Positions 26,476 to 34,538 of a stretch of 64,000 bases of DNA are shown one piece after another. The number at the start of each line of letters is the position of its first letter. Positions within the stretch are counted from its first letter, which is position 1. The notes beneath the pieces were generated by a model. That model saw nothing but the letters and a program-made list of their open reading frames with translations. It had not been told where the DNA came from and made no database searches. Source of the stretch: Phycisphaerales bacterium (GTDB taxonomy: Bacteria > Planctomycetota > Phycisphaerae > Phycisphaerales > UBA1924); NCBI GenBank assembly GCA_035627955.1, contig DASPKU010000007.1, positions 186,001 through 250,000 on the forward strand. Direction: 5' to 3'. Position numbers and translations under genes: made by a program.

Positions 26476-28782
26476 ATGACGGTCCCGGCGACACCAACCC
26501 CAGACCTCGCCCGTGCCCGCCAGGTGGAGATGATCCTGGAGCGGGTGCGGACGCTGCCCACGCTGTCACCGGTGGCCGCGCGGCTGCTGGCGATCGGCAC
26601 CATTGACGAGGTGCTGATCTCGGATGTGGTCAAGATCATCGAGAGCGACCCGGCGCTGTCGGCGCGGATCCTGGGCTTGTGCCGGCGGGCGGACAAGGGA
26701 TTAGGCGACCGCATCACGACGGTGAAGCGGGCGGTGCTGATGCTGGGGATTGAGGCCGTGCGGTCGGCGGCGCTGTCGGTGAGCGTGTACGACCTGATGA
26801 CGCGGGAGGATGAGCAGGCGAGCGAGGCGCTGGACGCGTCGATGGTGTCGGAGCATGCGGAAGCGGAGAGCCGGAATCGGAGAACCGAGAGCGGTGGCGG
26901 GGAGCGGGCGTTTGACCGCAAGGGGTTCTGGAAGCACTCAATCGCGGTGGCGTGCGCGGCGGAGTTGATCGCGCAGAACAATCCGAAGCTGCGGGTGATG
27001 CCGGAGGAGGCGTTCCTGGCGGGGCTGCTGCACGATGTGGGCAAGCTCGTGCTGGAGCTGGTGCTGCCGCGGAGCTACGAGCGGGTCTTGGCCCTCGCGC
27101 ACCGGCGGGCGTGCGACAGCGGCGCGGTGGAGCGGACGGTGCTGGGGCTGGACCATCACACGGCCGGGCGGCGCGTGGCGGAGCACTGGGGGCTGCCGGA
27201 GCCGATCCAGAACGTGATCTGGCTGCATGGGCAGGCGTGGGCGGCGCTTCCGGAGGGGCCGGACCGGGCGCTGACGGGGATCGTGACGGTCGCGAAGGCG
27301 GTGTGCAGGCGGCTGCACCTGGGGTGGTCGGGGGACTTTGGGCCTGTGCCGGATGCGGACCGGCTGTGGTCGGACATGGGGCTCAAGCAGGGCGGGCCCG
27401 CGCTGATCGCGGGGCCGCTGCACGTGGCCATCGCTGACCGGTTGAAGATCCTGGGGCTGGACGACACGACGCCGCCGGGGCTGCTGCTGGAGAGCCTCGC
27501 GAACGCGAACCGGCAGCTGAGCGACCTCAACAACGCGCTGCAGGAGCGGGCGACGCTGAGCGTCTCGCAGACGAAGGTGCTGGAGGCGATCGAGCAGTTC
27601 CATGCGCTGGGGGGCCCAAGGCGCACAGTGGCGGAGACGATGGGCGTGGTGGCGCAGTCGGCGCTGCGGGCGTTCGGGCCGGGCTACTTCGGGGTGCTGG
27701 TGCAGGATGAGTTCGCGTGGCGGCTGGTGCGGCTGGATGCGTCGGGCGTGCCCGTGGGGGCGGTGATGCTGGAGGCGCTGCCGGAGCGGCTGGCGTCGGC
27801 GCTCACGGCATTGTCGCACGGGGCGGCGCTGAACGCGGGGGTGCTGGGGCTGCTGCCGTGGCTGGGCAAGCATGTGGAGGCGGCGGGCGACAAGCGGAAG
27901 CTGCGGGTGATGCCGATCGGCGTGGGCGGTGGCGGGCGCGAGGAGGGGCCGTTCGCGCTGCTGCTGACGGACCGGGACATCGGCGAAGGGCTCGCGCCGG
28001 GCATCCTGCGGGCGGTGACGGCGACGTGGAGCGCGGCCCTGGCGAGCGCGGCGGAGCGGGAGCGCTCGCGGCGGCTGCACGATCAGCTGGTGGAGTCCAA
28101 CCGCGCGGTGGCGGACATGCAGGCGCGGCTGGCCGAGCACGAGGCGATGGCGAAGCTGGGGCAGACGACCGCGGGGGCGGCGCACGAGATGAATAACCCG
28201 CTGTGCGTGATGTCGGGGCATGCGCAGCTGCTGATGCGGCGACTGGAGGATGAGAGGGACAAGGCCGCGGCGAAGGCGATCGCGGACGCGGCGAAGGAGC
28301 TGTCGAGCCTGATCTCGAGCCTGCACCTGCTGTCGCAGACGCCCGAGTGCCGCCCGAGGCCGGTGGCGGTGCGGGCGGTGGTGGACGCGGCGGTGGCTCA
28401 TGCTCGCCAGCGTGCGGGGGTGGAGACGGCCGTGAGCGTTGACATCGGTGTGCCCACGCCGACGCTGGACCCGGAGCTCACCGAGGGCGTGCTGACGGAA
28501 CTTATGGCCAATGCGCTGGAGGCGTGCCCGGCGGGGCCGGTGTCGGTGGAGGTCGTTGAGCGCGATGGGTGCGTGGAGTTTGTGGTGGAGGACGCGGGGC
28601 CGGGGCTGAGCGAGGCGGCGCGCCAGCACGCGTTTGACCCGTTCTTCTCCGACAAGCGGGCGGGGCGGGGGAAGGGGCTTGGGTTGACGCGGGCGCAGCG
28701 GATGGCGGGGGCGATGGGCGGGGAGGTGCGGCTGGTTGGGTTGGAGCGGGGGACGCGGGCGGTGCTGCGGGTGCCGCAGTAG
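26476..28782 (+). CDS. HDOD-domain sensor histidine kinase
   Basis: 768 residues. Residues about 15-300 form an HDOD domain (LPTLSPVAARLLAI, ESDPALSARILGLCRRADKG, MPEEAFLAGLLHDVGKLVLE, GLDHHTAGRRVAEHWGLPEP), related to HD hydrolases. A GAF-like region follows (about 370-530). A coiled segment then leads to the dimerisation domain with the phospho-acceptor His in AAHEMNNPLCVMSGHAQLL. An ATPase domain follows with the N-box (ELMANALEA), G1 (EDAGPGL) and G2 (GRGKGLGLT). No membrane span, so a soluble sensor. It probably phosphorylates the upstream receiver protein. A segment EAESRNRRTESGGGE in the HDOD part looks repeat-derived. Confidence 0.9.
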   Translation: MTVPATPTPDLARARQVEMILERVRTLPTLSPVAARLLAIGTIDEVLISDVVKIIESDPALSARILGLCRRADKGLGDRITTVKRAVLMLGIEAVRSAALSVSVYDLMTREDEQASEALDASMVSEHAEAESRNRRTESGGGERAFDRKGFWKHSIAVACAAELIAQNNPKLRVMPEEAFLAGLLHDVGKLVLELVLPRSYERVLALAHRRACDSGAVERTVLGLDHHTAGRRVAEHWGLPEPIQNVIWLHGQAWAALPEGPDRALTGIVTVAKAVCRRLHLGWSGDFGPVPDADRLWSDMGLKQGGPALIAGPLHVAIADRLKILGLDDTTPPGLLLESLANANRQLSDLNNALQERATLSVSQTKVLEAIEQFHALGGPRRTVAETMGVVAQSALRAFGPGYFGVLVQDEFAWRLVRLDASGVPVGAVMLEALPERLASALTALSHGAALNAGVLGLLPWLGKHVEAAGDKRKLRVMPIGVGGGGREEGPFALLLTDRDIGEGLAPGILRAVTATWSAALASAAERERSRRLHDQLVESNRAVADMQARLAEHEAMAKLGQTTAGAAHEMNNPLCVMSGHAQLLMRRLEDERDKAAAKAIADAAKELSSLISSLHLLSQTPECRPRPVAVRAVVDAAVAHARQRAGVETAVSVDIGVPTPTLDPELTEGVLTELMANALEACPAGPVSVEVVERDGCVEFVVEDAGPGLSEAARQHAFDPFFSDKRAGRGKGLGLTRAQRMAGAMGGEVRLVGLERGTRAVLRVPQ

Positions 28783-28788
28783 GGCGAC

Positions 28789-28943
28789 GCCGGGACTGAG
28801 GAGTCCTCGACGAAGTCCCGGATTGGCGGGGGCTTGGGATTCGTAAGTGGTTGCGGGGTGGGCGCTTCGCGGTCGCAGGAACGGCGTCGCGCTCAATCCG
28901 GGACTTCGCCCAGGGCGGCTCAGTCCCGGCGTCGTGGTGGCGC
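28789..28943 (+). repeat. inverted pair of the GGGACTTCG element
   Basis: 28894-28943 (CAATCCGGGACTTCGCCCAG...GGCTCAGTCCCGGCGTCGT) matches the segment 52918-52969 inside truA. An inverted partial copy (GCCGGGACTGAG...GAAGTCCCGGATTG) lies at about 28790-28827. The gap 28783-29061 holds no gene that I can support. Confidence 0.75.
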
Positions 28944-29061
28944 GGTTTGTGTTCGAAGCTGATTCCGAGAACTGGGCTCAACCGCCTCTTCGTTACAGCC
29001 GATGCCATCCGTACGCCCGCATGTGTGCTTTCGCGGGCGGCCTTTACAGGGAAGACTCGCG

Positions 29062-30177
29062 ATGGCACGGCGCAAGACCAACCGCAAGACCGCACAGGGG
29101 CTCCTCGGGCGCGTTCGCGTGCTGGTGGTGTCGACGTCGCGCGAGCGGCGCGATGCGCTGGCGTCGCGCCTGGACAGCCTCGGGTCTCACAGCCCCAGCG
29201 CGTGCGACGTGGACACGGCGCGGGCGATGCTCAACGAGTCGTTCTATGACGTGGTGATGATCGGGGACCACGCGGGCGATGCGCTGAGCGCGGTGCCGGA
29301 GCTGAACGCGGCGGACCGGTGCGTGAGCTGCATCGTGGTGGCGGAGCCGTCGATGGAGATGGCCGTGAAGGTGATGCGGGCGGGGGGGGTGGACCTTGTG
29401 GATCTTGGGTGCACCGACGCGGAGCTGTGCGCGGCCATCAAAAGCGCCGGGCAGCGGGCGCGCCGTCTGCGGGCGCGGGCGCGGCTGGAGGAGCGGCGGG
29501 CGCGGAAGCTGCGGTCGGCCTGCCGCGAGCTGAACCGGTCGCGGCACAGCCTGATGGACCAGCTGGGGAGTGTGTGCAACGACATGGCCGCGAGCTATCG
29601 TGACTTGTCGGAGCAGATGAAGCAGGTGGCGCTGGCGAGCGAGCTGAACACGATCTTCCGGCAGGAGCTCGACCTCGAGTGCCTGCTGCGGACGGTGCTG
29701 GAGTACACGCTGAAGAAGATCGGCCCCACGAACGCGGCGATCTTTCTGCCGGCGCAGTCGGGGGACTTCACGCTGGGGGCGTACGTGAACTACGACTGCC
29801 CGCGGGACACGGCGGAGACGCTGCTGGACCACCTGGCGGACATCATGGCGCCGGCGTTCGAGGGGCGTGACGACGTGGCGGTGATGCGTGGGTTGAAGGA
29901 CGTGCGGCCCGAGCCCGGGCCGGCGGGCGCGTGGCTGGAGGACTCGGCCGTCGCGGCGTTCTCCTGCCGCGTGGATGGCGAGTGCCTTGCGGTGGTGGTG
30001 CTGTTCCGCGACCGGCGGACGCCGTTCACGGGGAGCGCGCCGGCGACGCTGCGGATCATCAAGGACCTGTTCGCGCAGCAGCTGTCGCGGATCGTGAAGA
30101 TGAACTACCGGCACCTGCCCAAGCACCAGTGGGGCGGGTTCTTCAAGGATGAGGATGAGCGGGGGATGGCGGCGTGA
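29062..30177 (+). CDS. receiver-like plus GAF-domain signalling protein
   Basis: 371 residues from ATG 29062; AGGGA lies upstream, and the open frame before it is not protein-like. Residues about 17-130 are receiver-like (VRVLVVSTSRERRDALASRL, SFYDVVMIGDHAGDALSAVP, KVMRAGGVDLVDLGCTDAEL). The usual acidic pair is replaced by STS and the acceptor region reads IGDH, so it may be a pseudo-receiver. A Arg-rich coiled coil (about 130-190) leads to a GAF domain (about 215-350: LASELNTIFRQELDLECLLR, YTLKKIGPTNAAIFLPA). No output enzyme motif. It likely belongs to the same signalling group as the preceding kinase. Confidence 0.75.
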   Translation: MARRKTNRKTAQGLLGRVRVLVVSTSRERRDALASRLDSLGSHSPSACDVDTARAMLNESFYDVVMIGDHAGDALSAVPELNAADRCVSCIVVAEPSMEMAVKVMRAGGVDLVDLGCTDAELCAAIKSAGQRARRLRARARLEERRARKLRSACRELNRSRHSLMDQLGSVCNDMAASYRDLSEQMKQVALASELNTIFRQELDLECLLRTVLEYTLKKIGPTNAAIFLPAQSGDFTLGAYVNYDCPRDTAETLLDHLADIMAPAFEGRDDVAVMRGLKDVRPEPGPAGAWLEDSAVAAFSCRVDGECLAVVVLFRDRRTPFTGSAPATLRIIKDLFAQQLSRIVKMNYRHLPKHQWGGFFKDEDERGMAA

Positions 30178-30178
30178 G

Positions 30179-30273
30179 CGTGCCACGATCATGGCTCTGC
30201 ATGATCGTGCCGAGTTGACGTTGCTACGTTGAGCGCGCGGAGGACACGATCATGAGGACATGATCGTGGCACA
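30179..30273. repeat. two strong hairpins between convergent genes
   Basis: CACGATCATG/CATGATCGTG stems occur twice, at about 30184-30209 with a 6-nt loop and about 30244-30267 with a 4-nt loop. GTGCCAC and GTGGCAC at the outer ends make the whole block an inverted repeat. No T-tract. It may separate the converging transcripts. Confidence 0.8.
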
Positions 30274-31515
30274 TTATTCGTGCCGCAGGGCGTCGATGGG
30301 GTCGAGGCGCGCGGCCTTGATGGCGGGGAACATGCCGAAGACGACGCCGGTGACGGCGGCGACGCCGACGGCGACGAGCATGGCCCAGAGGGGGACGGCG
30401 GCGTGGCCCATGAACTTGGGGGCCGCGGTTTTGGCGATGAGGACGAGTGATTGGCTGAAGAGCAGGCCCAGGCCGCTGCCGACCACGCAGAGGGTGACGG
30501 CCTCGACGAGGAACTGGGCGAGGATGATCTCGGGGCGGGCGCCGACCGCTTTGCGCAAGCCGATCTCGCGGGTGCGCTCGCTGACGCTCACGAGCATGAT
30601 GTTCATGATGCCCACGCCGCCGACCAGGAGGGAGATGGCGGCGATGCCGCCGACCAGGGCGGTCATGAAGCCGGCGACCTTGTTGAACTGCTGGCGGGCC
30701 TGCTCGATGGCCTCGATGCCGAAGGTGTTGGGGTCCTCGGGCTGGAGCTTGCGGACGCGGCGCATGTAGCTGGTGATCTCGGCCTTGGCGTCCTCGAACT
30801 GCTCGGGCTTGTAGGTCTGCGCGATCATCCAGATGCGGGGCTCGGGGCGCATCATCACGGCGGTGGAGAAGGGAATCAGCAGCTCGGTCTGGGCCTCGTT
30901 GCCGCCCATCTGGATGATGGGGTCCTTGGTCTCGACGACGCCGACGATGAGGAAGCGGCGGCCGGCGACCAGGATGGTGGTGCCGGAGGGGTCGCTGTCG
31001 AGGCCGAGCTCTTCGACGCCCTTGTCGTTGATGAGGCAGACCTGGCGGCGTTCCTCCTCGTCGATGGCCATGAAGGGGCGGCCCTGCTTGACGCTGCGGC
31101 CCTCGATATCGTGCCACTCGGGGCGGATGCCCTGGACGTTGACGCCCTTCTTGACGATGTCCTTGTACTGAACCGTCGGGTTCATGCTGGTGACGGGCGT
31201 GAGGCGCTCGAGGCTGGGGGCCGCGGTGGCGAGGCCCTCGGCCTGCTGCTGGGTGATGCGGACCTGGCGCCAGGAGAAGCGGTCGCGGACCTGCGGGGGG
31301 AAGCGGGGGAAGATCCAGATCTTGTTCGCGCCCACCTTGCTGAACTCGTCGAGGATGGTCTGGCGGGCGCCCACCATGGCTGCGACGGTCAGCACCACCG
31401 CGACCACGGCGATGATGATGCCAAGCGTCGTGAGCAGCGAGCGGACCTTGTTGGCCCAGATCTGGCCCAGGGCCAGGACGATGGTCTGGAGGATGACGCG
31501 AGGGAGGAGGAGCAT
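30274..31515 (-). CDS. MacB/FtsX-type ABC transporter permease
   Basis: 413 residues. One N-terminal membrane helix (VRSLLTTLGIIIAVVAVVLT), a large periplasmic domain (about 55-270), then three C-terminal helices with LLVGGVGIMNIMLVSVSERT and REIGLRKAVGARPEIIL, the classic FtsX signature. The end reads PAIKAARLDPIDALRHE. Together with the ATPase (31561-32382) and adaptor (32372-33688) it forms a MacAB-like tripartite export system. Such systems move macrolides, peptides, lipoproteins or toxins from the periplasm outward; the substrate here is unknown. The 45-bp gap to the ATPase gene carries a GGAAACCGGAAAGCGG tandem repeat. Confidence 0.9.
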   Translation of the reverse strand: MLLLPRVILQTIVLALGQIWANKVRSLLTTLGIIIAVVAVVLTVAAMVGARQTILDEFSKVGANKIWIFPRFPPQVRDRFSWRQVRITQQQAEGLATAAPSLERLTPVTSMNPTVQYKDIVKKGVNVQGIRPEWHDIEGRSVKQGRPFMAIDEEERRQVCLINDKGVEELGLDSDPSGTTILVAGRRFLIVGVVETKDPIIQMGGNEAQTELLIPFSTAVMMRPEPRIWMIAQTYKPEQFEDAKAEITSYMRRVRKLQPEDPNTFGIEAIEQARQQFNKVAGFMTALVGGIAAISLLVGGVGIMNIMLVSVSERTREIGLRKAVGARPEIILAQFLVEAVTLCVVGSGLGLLFSQSLVLIAKTAAPKFMGHAAVPLWAMLVAVGVAAVTGVVFGMFPAIKAARLDPIDALRHE

Positions 31516-31560
31516 TTGGAAACCGGAAACCGGAAAGCGGAAAGCGGAAGCGGGGACGTG

Positions 31561-32382
31561 CTAGGCGGTGGGGACGAGGGTTGGTTCGGCGGCGCGCTTG
31601 GCGGCATCGAGGGCGCGGGCGAGGTAGTCCTGGTGGATGGGGTCGTGGGTGGTGGGGTGGTCGGAGACGATCCGGCCGTCCTTGAGGCGGACGATGCGCT
31701 CGGCGTGGCCGGCGATGTCCTCCTCGTGGGTGACGATGACGATGGTCTGGCCGCTGCGGTGGAGCTCTTTGAAGAGGCCGATGATCTCCTCGCTGGTGGT
31801 GGAGTCCAGGTTGCCGGTGGGCTCGTCGGCGAGCAGGATGGAGGGCTCGTTCACCAGGGCGCGGGCCACGGCCACGCGCTGGCGCTGGCCGCCGGAGAGC
31901 TGGTTGGGCTTGTGCTTGATGCGGTGCTCGAGGCCGACCTTCTCGAGCGCTGCCTTGGCCCGCTTGCGGGCGCTGAGCCAGTGGCGGCGCGAGTAGATGA
32001 GCGGGAGCATGACGTTCTTGAGGGCGGTGGCGCGGTTGAGGAGTTCGAAGGACTGGAAGACGAAGCCGATCTCCTCGTTGCGGACGCGGGCGAGGGCGCC
32101 GGGGCCCATGGTGTGGGTGAGCTTGCCGTTGAGCTCGTAGCTGCCGCTGGTGGGCTGGTCGAGGCAGCCGAGGATGTTCATGAGCGTGGACTTGCCCGAA
32201 CCGGAGGAGCCCATGATGGCGACGAACTCGTTGCGGCGGACGGTGAGGTCGACGCCGCGGAGGGCGTGGACCTGCTCGCTGCCGATCTTGTAGACCTTGG
32301 TGAGGGCGCGGATCTGGAGGGTGACGGGCTGCTGCCCCGTACCGGATGGAGTCGCTGCGGGCGGGCGGGTTTCAGCCACCAT
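31561..32382 (-). CDS. MacB/LolD-type ABC transporter ATP-binding protein
   Basis: 273 residues. Walker [10 protein letters not shown] (about 56-64), signature [15 protein letters not shown], Walker [14 protein letters not shown] and the switch [20 protein letters not shown] are all present. The TGNLDS form is typical of the MacB/LolD/FtsE group that works with FtsX-type permeases. The start overlaps the end of the adaptor gene by 11 bp, so translation is probably coupled. It energises the permease encoded next downstream. Confidence 0.92.
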   Translation of the reverse strand: MVAETRPPAATPSGTGQQPVTLQIRALTKVYKIGSEQVHALRGVDLTVRRNEFVAIMGSSGSGKSTLMNILGCLDQPTSGSYELNGKLTHTMGPGALARVRNEEIGFVFQSFELLNRATALKNVMLPLIYSRRHWLSARKRAKAALEKVGLEHRIKHKPNQLSGGQRQRVAVARALVNEPSILLADEPTGNLDSTTSEEIIGLFKELHRSGQTIVIVTHEEDIAGHAERIVRLKDGRIVSDHPTTHDPIHQDYLARALDAAKRAAEPTLVPTA

Positions 32383-33688
32383 GCGCGCCGTCCTTGGCGG
32401 TGGCGGTCTTGGTGTCGCCGCTTTTGGCTGGGTCCGGCTGCGTGCCCTCCTCCATGACGAGGTGGTCGTCCCGGAGGTTCACGAGCTCTTTGAAAGGACC
32501 GACGATGATGCGGTCGCCCTCTTTGAGGCCGCGGAGGATCATGGTGTCGGTGAGGTCGCTGGCGCCGGTGGTGACGGGGACGGAGCGGGCCTTGCCCTCG
32601 TTCATGACGTAGACGACGCGGACGAACTTCTTGTTCTTGTCGATGAGCGGGTTGTCGGCGGTGATGGCGGCGGGCAGCTCCTCGCGCACGCGATCAAGCA
32701 CGGCCTGGCTGGGGACCTTGATGACTTCGCGGTAGGTCTCGACCTCGATGTCGGCGTTGGCGGTCATGCCCGAGCGGAGGACCATGTCGGCGGGCGCTTC
32801 GAGGACGATGTCGGTGAGGAAGTAGGCGGTCATGTCCTTGTCGACCTCCTTCTTGAGGCCGACGTGCTCGACGGTGCCGATGATGGGCGTGTCGGGGAAG
32901 GAGTTGACGTAGACGCGGGCCTTCTGCCCTTCCTTGACGAACGCGATGTTGGCCTCGTCGATCTTGGCCTTGAGGAGCATCACCCCGAGGTCGGCGACCT
33001 CCATGATGATGCTGCCGGGGTTGTTGAGGGTGCCGACGACGACGGTCTCGCCCACCTCGGCGTTGAGCTTGGTGACGACGCCGTCGAAAGGGGCGGTGAT
33101 GGTGGTGTTGTCCAGGTCCTTCTCGGCGCGGAGGATGTTGGCCTTGGCGATTTCGATGGAGTGCTCGGCCACGCGCATGGCGCTCTCGGCACGCCGGTAC
33201 TCGGTCTCGAACTGGTCGAGCTCGGCCTTGGAGATGTCGCCGGTCTCGGCGAGCTTCTGGCGGCGGGTGCGCTCGGAGAGTGCGTTCTCGAGGGCCGCGC
33301 GGGCGCCCTCGTAGCGGGCCTGCTCGGACTTGAGGGAGGCTTTCGCGGATTCGAGGAGGGCCTGGAGGTCGCGGGCGTCGAGGCGGATCAGGACGTCGCC
33401 GGCCTTGACGCGGTCGTTCTCGCGGAAGGGCAGGGCGATGATGCGGGCGGAGACCTGGGCGGAGATCTCGACCTTGGTCTTGGGCTCGATCTCGCCGGGG
33501 GTGGAGATGGTGCGGACGAGGTCGTCCTTGATGGCCGCGCCGACACGGACGGTTTTGGGCTTGCTCTCGGGGTTCATCCACTGGCGGAGGTCATCCGCGA
33601 GGCCGGACTGCTTGAAGAAGTAGGTGCCGGCGCCGGCGAGCGCGGCGACGATAACCACGAAGGCGAGGACCCACTTCCACACGCGCAC
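32372..33688 (-). CDS. MacA-like periplasmic adaptor (HlyD/RND membrane-fusion family)
   Basis: 438 residues; GTG start at 33688 with CGGGAGC before it. N-terminal membrane anchor [22 protein letters not shown]. The lipoyl halves ([20 protein letters not shown] and [20 protein letters not shown]) bracket an alpha-hairpin of about 110 residues ([20 protein letters not shown] ...). Beta-barrel and membrane-proximal domains follow. The pattern is MacA-like and fits the downstream ATPase and permease. A TATAAA hexamer (complement, about 33734-33739) some 45 bp upstream may be the operon's -10. First gene of a three-gene operon. Confidence 0.9.
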   Translation of the reverse strand: MRVWKWVLAFVVIVAALAGAGTYFFKQSGLADDLRQWMNPESKPKTVRVGAAIKDDLVRTISTPGEIEPKTKVEISAQVSARIIALPFRENDRVKAGDVLIRLDARDLQALLESAKASLKSEQARYEGARAALENALSERTRRQKLAETGDISKAELDQFETEYRRAESAMRVAEHSIEIAKANILRAEKDLDNTTITAPFDGVVTKLNAEVGETVVVGTLNNPGSIIMEVADLGVMLLKAKIDEANIAFVKEGQKARVYVNSFPDTPIIGTVEHVGLKKEVDKDMTAYFLTDIVLEAPADMVLRSGMTANADIEVETYREVIKVPSQAVLDRVREELPAAITADNPLIDKNKKFVRVVYVMNEGKARSVPVTTGASDLTDTMILRGLKEGDRIIVGPFKELVNLRDDHLVMEEGTQPDPAKSGDTKTATAKDGAHGG

Positions 33689-33908
33689 GCTCCCGAAAAG
33701 CCGGCGACCACCCCTGACCGACGGCGACGTGAGTTTATACCGAGGCGGGTAATCCCAGTCTGTGGGAATTGCGGTTCTCGCGTTTTGAGTTTGAGGGGGA
33801 AGGGGACCACCGCGGAGTTGGCGGAGGGGGCGGAGTTTCGCGGAGGAGGAGAGGGTGGCGAAGACCAGCCCCTGATTGAGTGTGGTGAGTGGAGGGCGTG
33901 GGCGCTGG
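33689..33908. other. intergenic region with a repeat of the GCGGAGTT type
   Basis: The interval between the adaptor start and the acetyltransferase stop. It contains ACCGCGGAGTTGGCGGAGGG...GCGGAGTTTCGCGGAGGA (about 33808-33846), related to the repeat cluster at 44762-45175. No ORF I can support. Confidence 0.5.
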
Positions 33909-34538
33909 TCAGGCCTTGAAGGGCTTGCGGTCCTTCACCTTCACCGCCGGGTTGCCGGCGTAGACGGACCAGGGCTCGAGGTCCTTCATGGCGCAGGCGC
34001 GGGCGCCGAGCACGGCCCCGGTGCGGACGGTGACGTTGGGGCCGACGAACGCGTCCGCGGCGATCCAGGCGTAGTCCTCGATGACGATCGGGGGCCTGAG
34101 CAGGGGCATGTCGGGGCGGCGGAAGTCGTGGGTGCCGGCGCAGAGGTGGGCGCCCTGCGAGACCGAGACGTGGCGGCCGATGGTGACCTTGCCCAGGCAG
34201 TAGACGATGCCGCGGTCGCCGACGGAGGAGTTGTCGCCGATGGTGAGGTTCCAGGGCTGCTCGATGAGCACGCTGGGGCGGAGCCGGACGGGGCGGCCGA
34301 TCTTGGCGCCGAAGAGGCGGAGGAGGGCGTTGCGCGGGCCGTACCAGTTGTGGAAGGTGAAGCGGAAGAGGACCTGGCCAAGGTAGTTCCACAGGACGCG
34401 GAGGAGGCGCTCCTTCAGCGTGTAGGGGCTCTGGCTGCGGGCAAGGAGGGCGTCGAGCTCGGCGTCGCTATCGGCCGCGCCGGTTCCGTCAACGGGCGTC
34501 GCGGGGCGGCTGGAGTGCTCGAGGCCGGGGGTGGTCAC
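33909..34538 (-). CDS. left-handed beta-helix (hexapeptide) acetyltransferase, WcaF-like
   Basis: 209 residues from GTG 34538. Longer open frames upstream are shadows of the glycosyltransferase. GGAGG lies 10 nt before, and the GTGA overlap with the preceding stop implies coupled translation. After a helical start (YTLKERLLRVLWNYLGQVLF) the hexapeptide coils appear: RPSVLIEQPWNLTIGDNSSV, IVYCLGKVTIGRHVSVSQGA, HLCAGTHDFR (catalytic His), IVIEDYAWIAADAFVGPNVT and GAVLGARA. This is the pattern of colanic-acid/serine O-acetyltransferases that modify sugars of exopolysaccharides. Third gene of a glycan operon; cytoplasmic. Confidence 0.85.
   Translation of the reverse strand: MTTPGLEHSSRPATPVDGTGAADSDAELDALLARSQSPYTLKERLLRVLWNYLGQVLFRFTFHNWYGPRNALLRLFGAKIGRPVRLRPSVLIEQPWNLTIGDNSSVGDRGIVYCLGKVTIGRHVSVSQGAHLCAGTHDFRRPDMPLLRPPIVIEDYAWIAADAFVGPNVTVRTGAVLGARACAMKDLEPWSVYAGNPAVKVKDRKPFKA

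Noticed and set aside
32297-33919. Plus-strand open frame of 540 codons across the efflux adaptor
   Set aside because: It is antisense to the clearly conserved MacA-like gene and its composition is that of a shadow.
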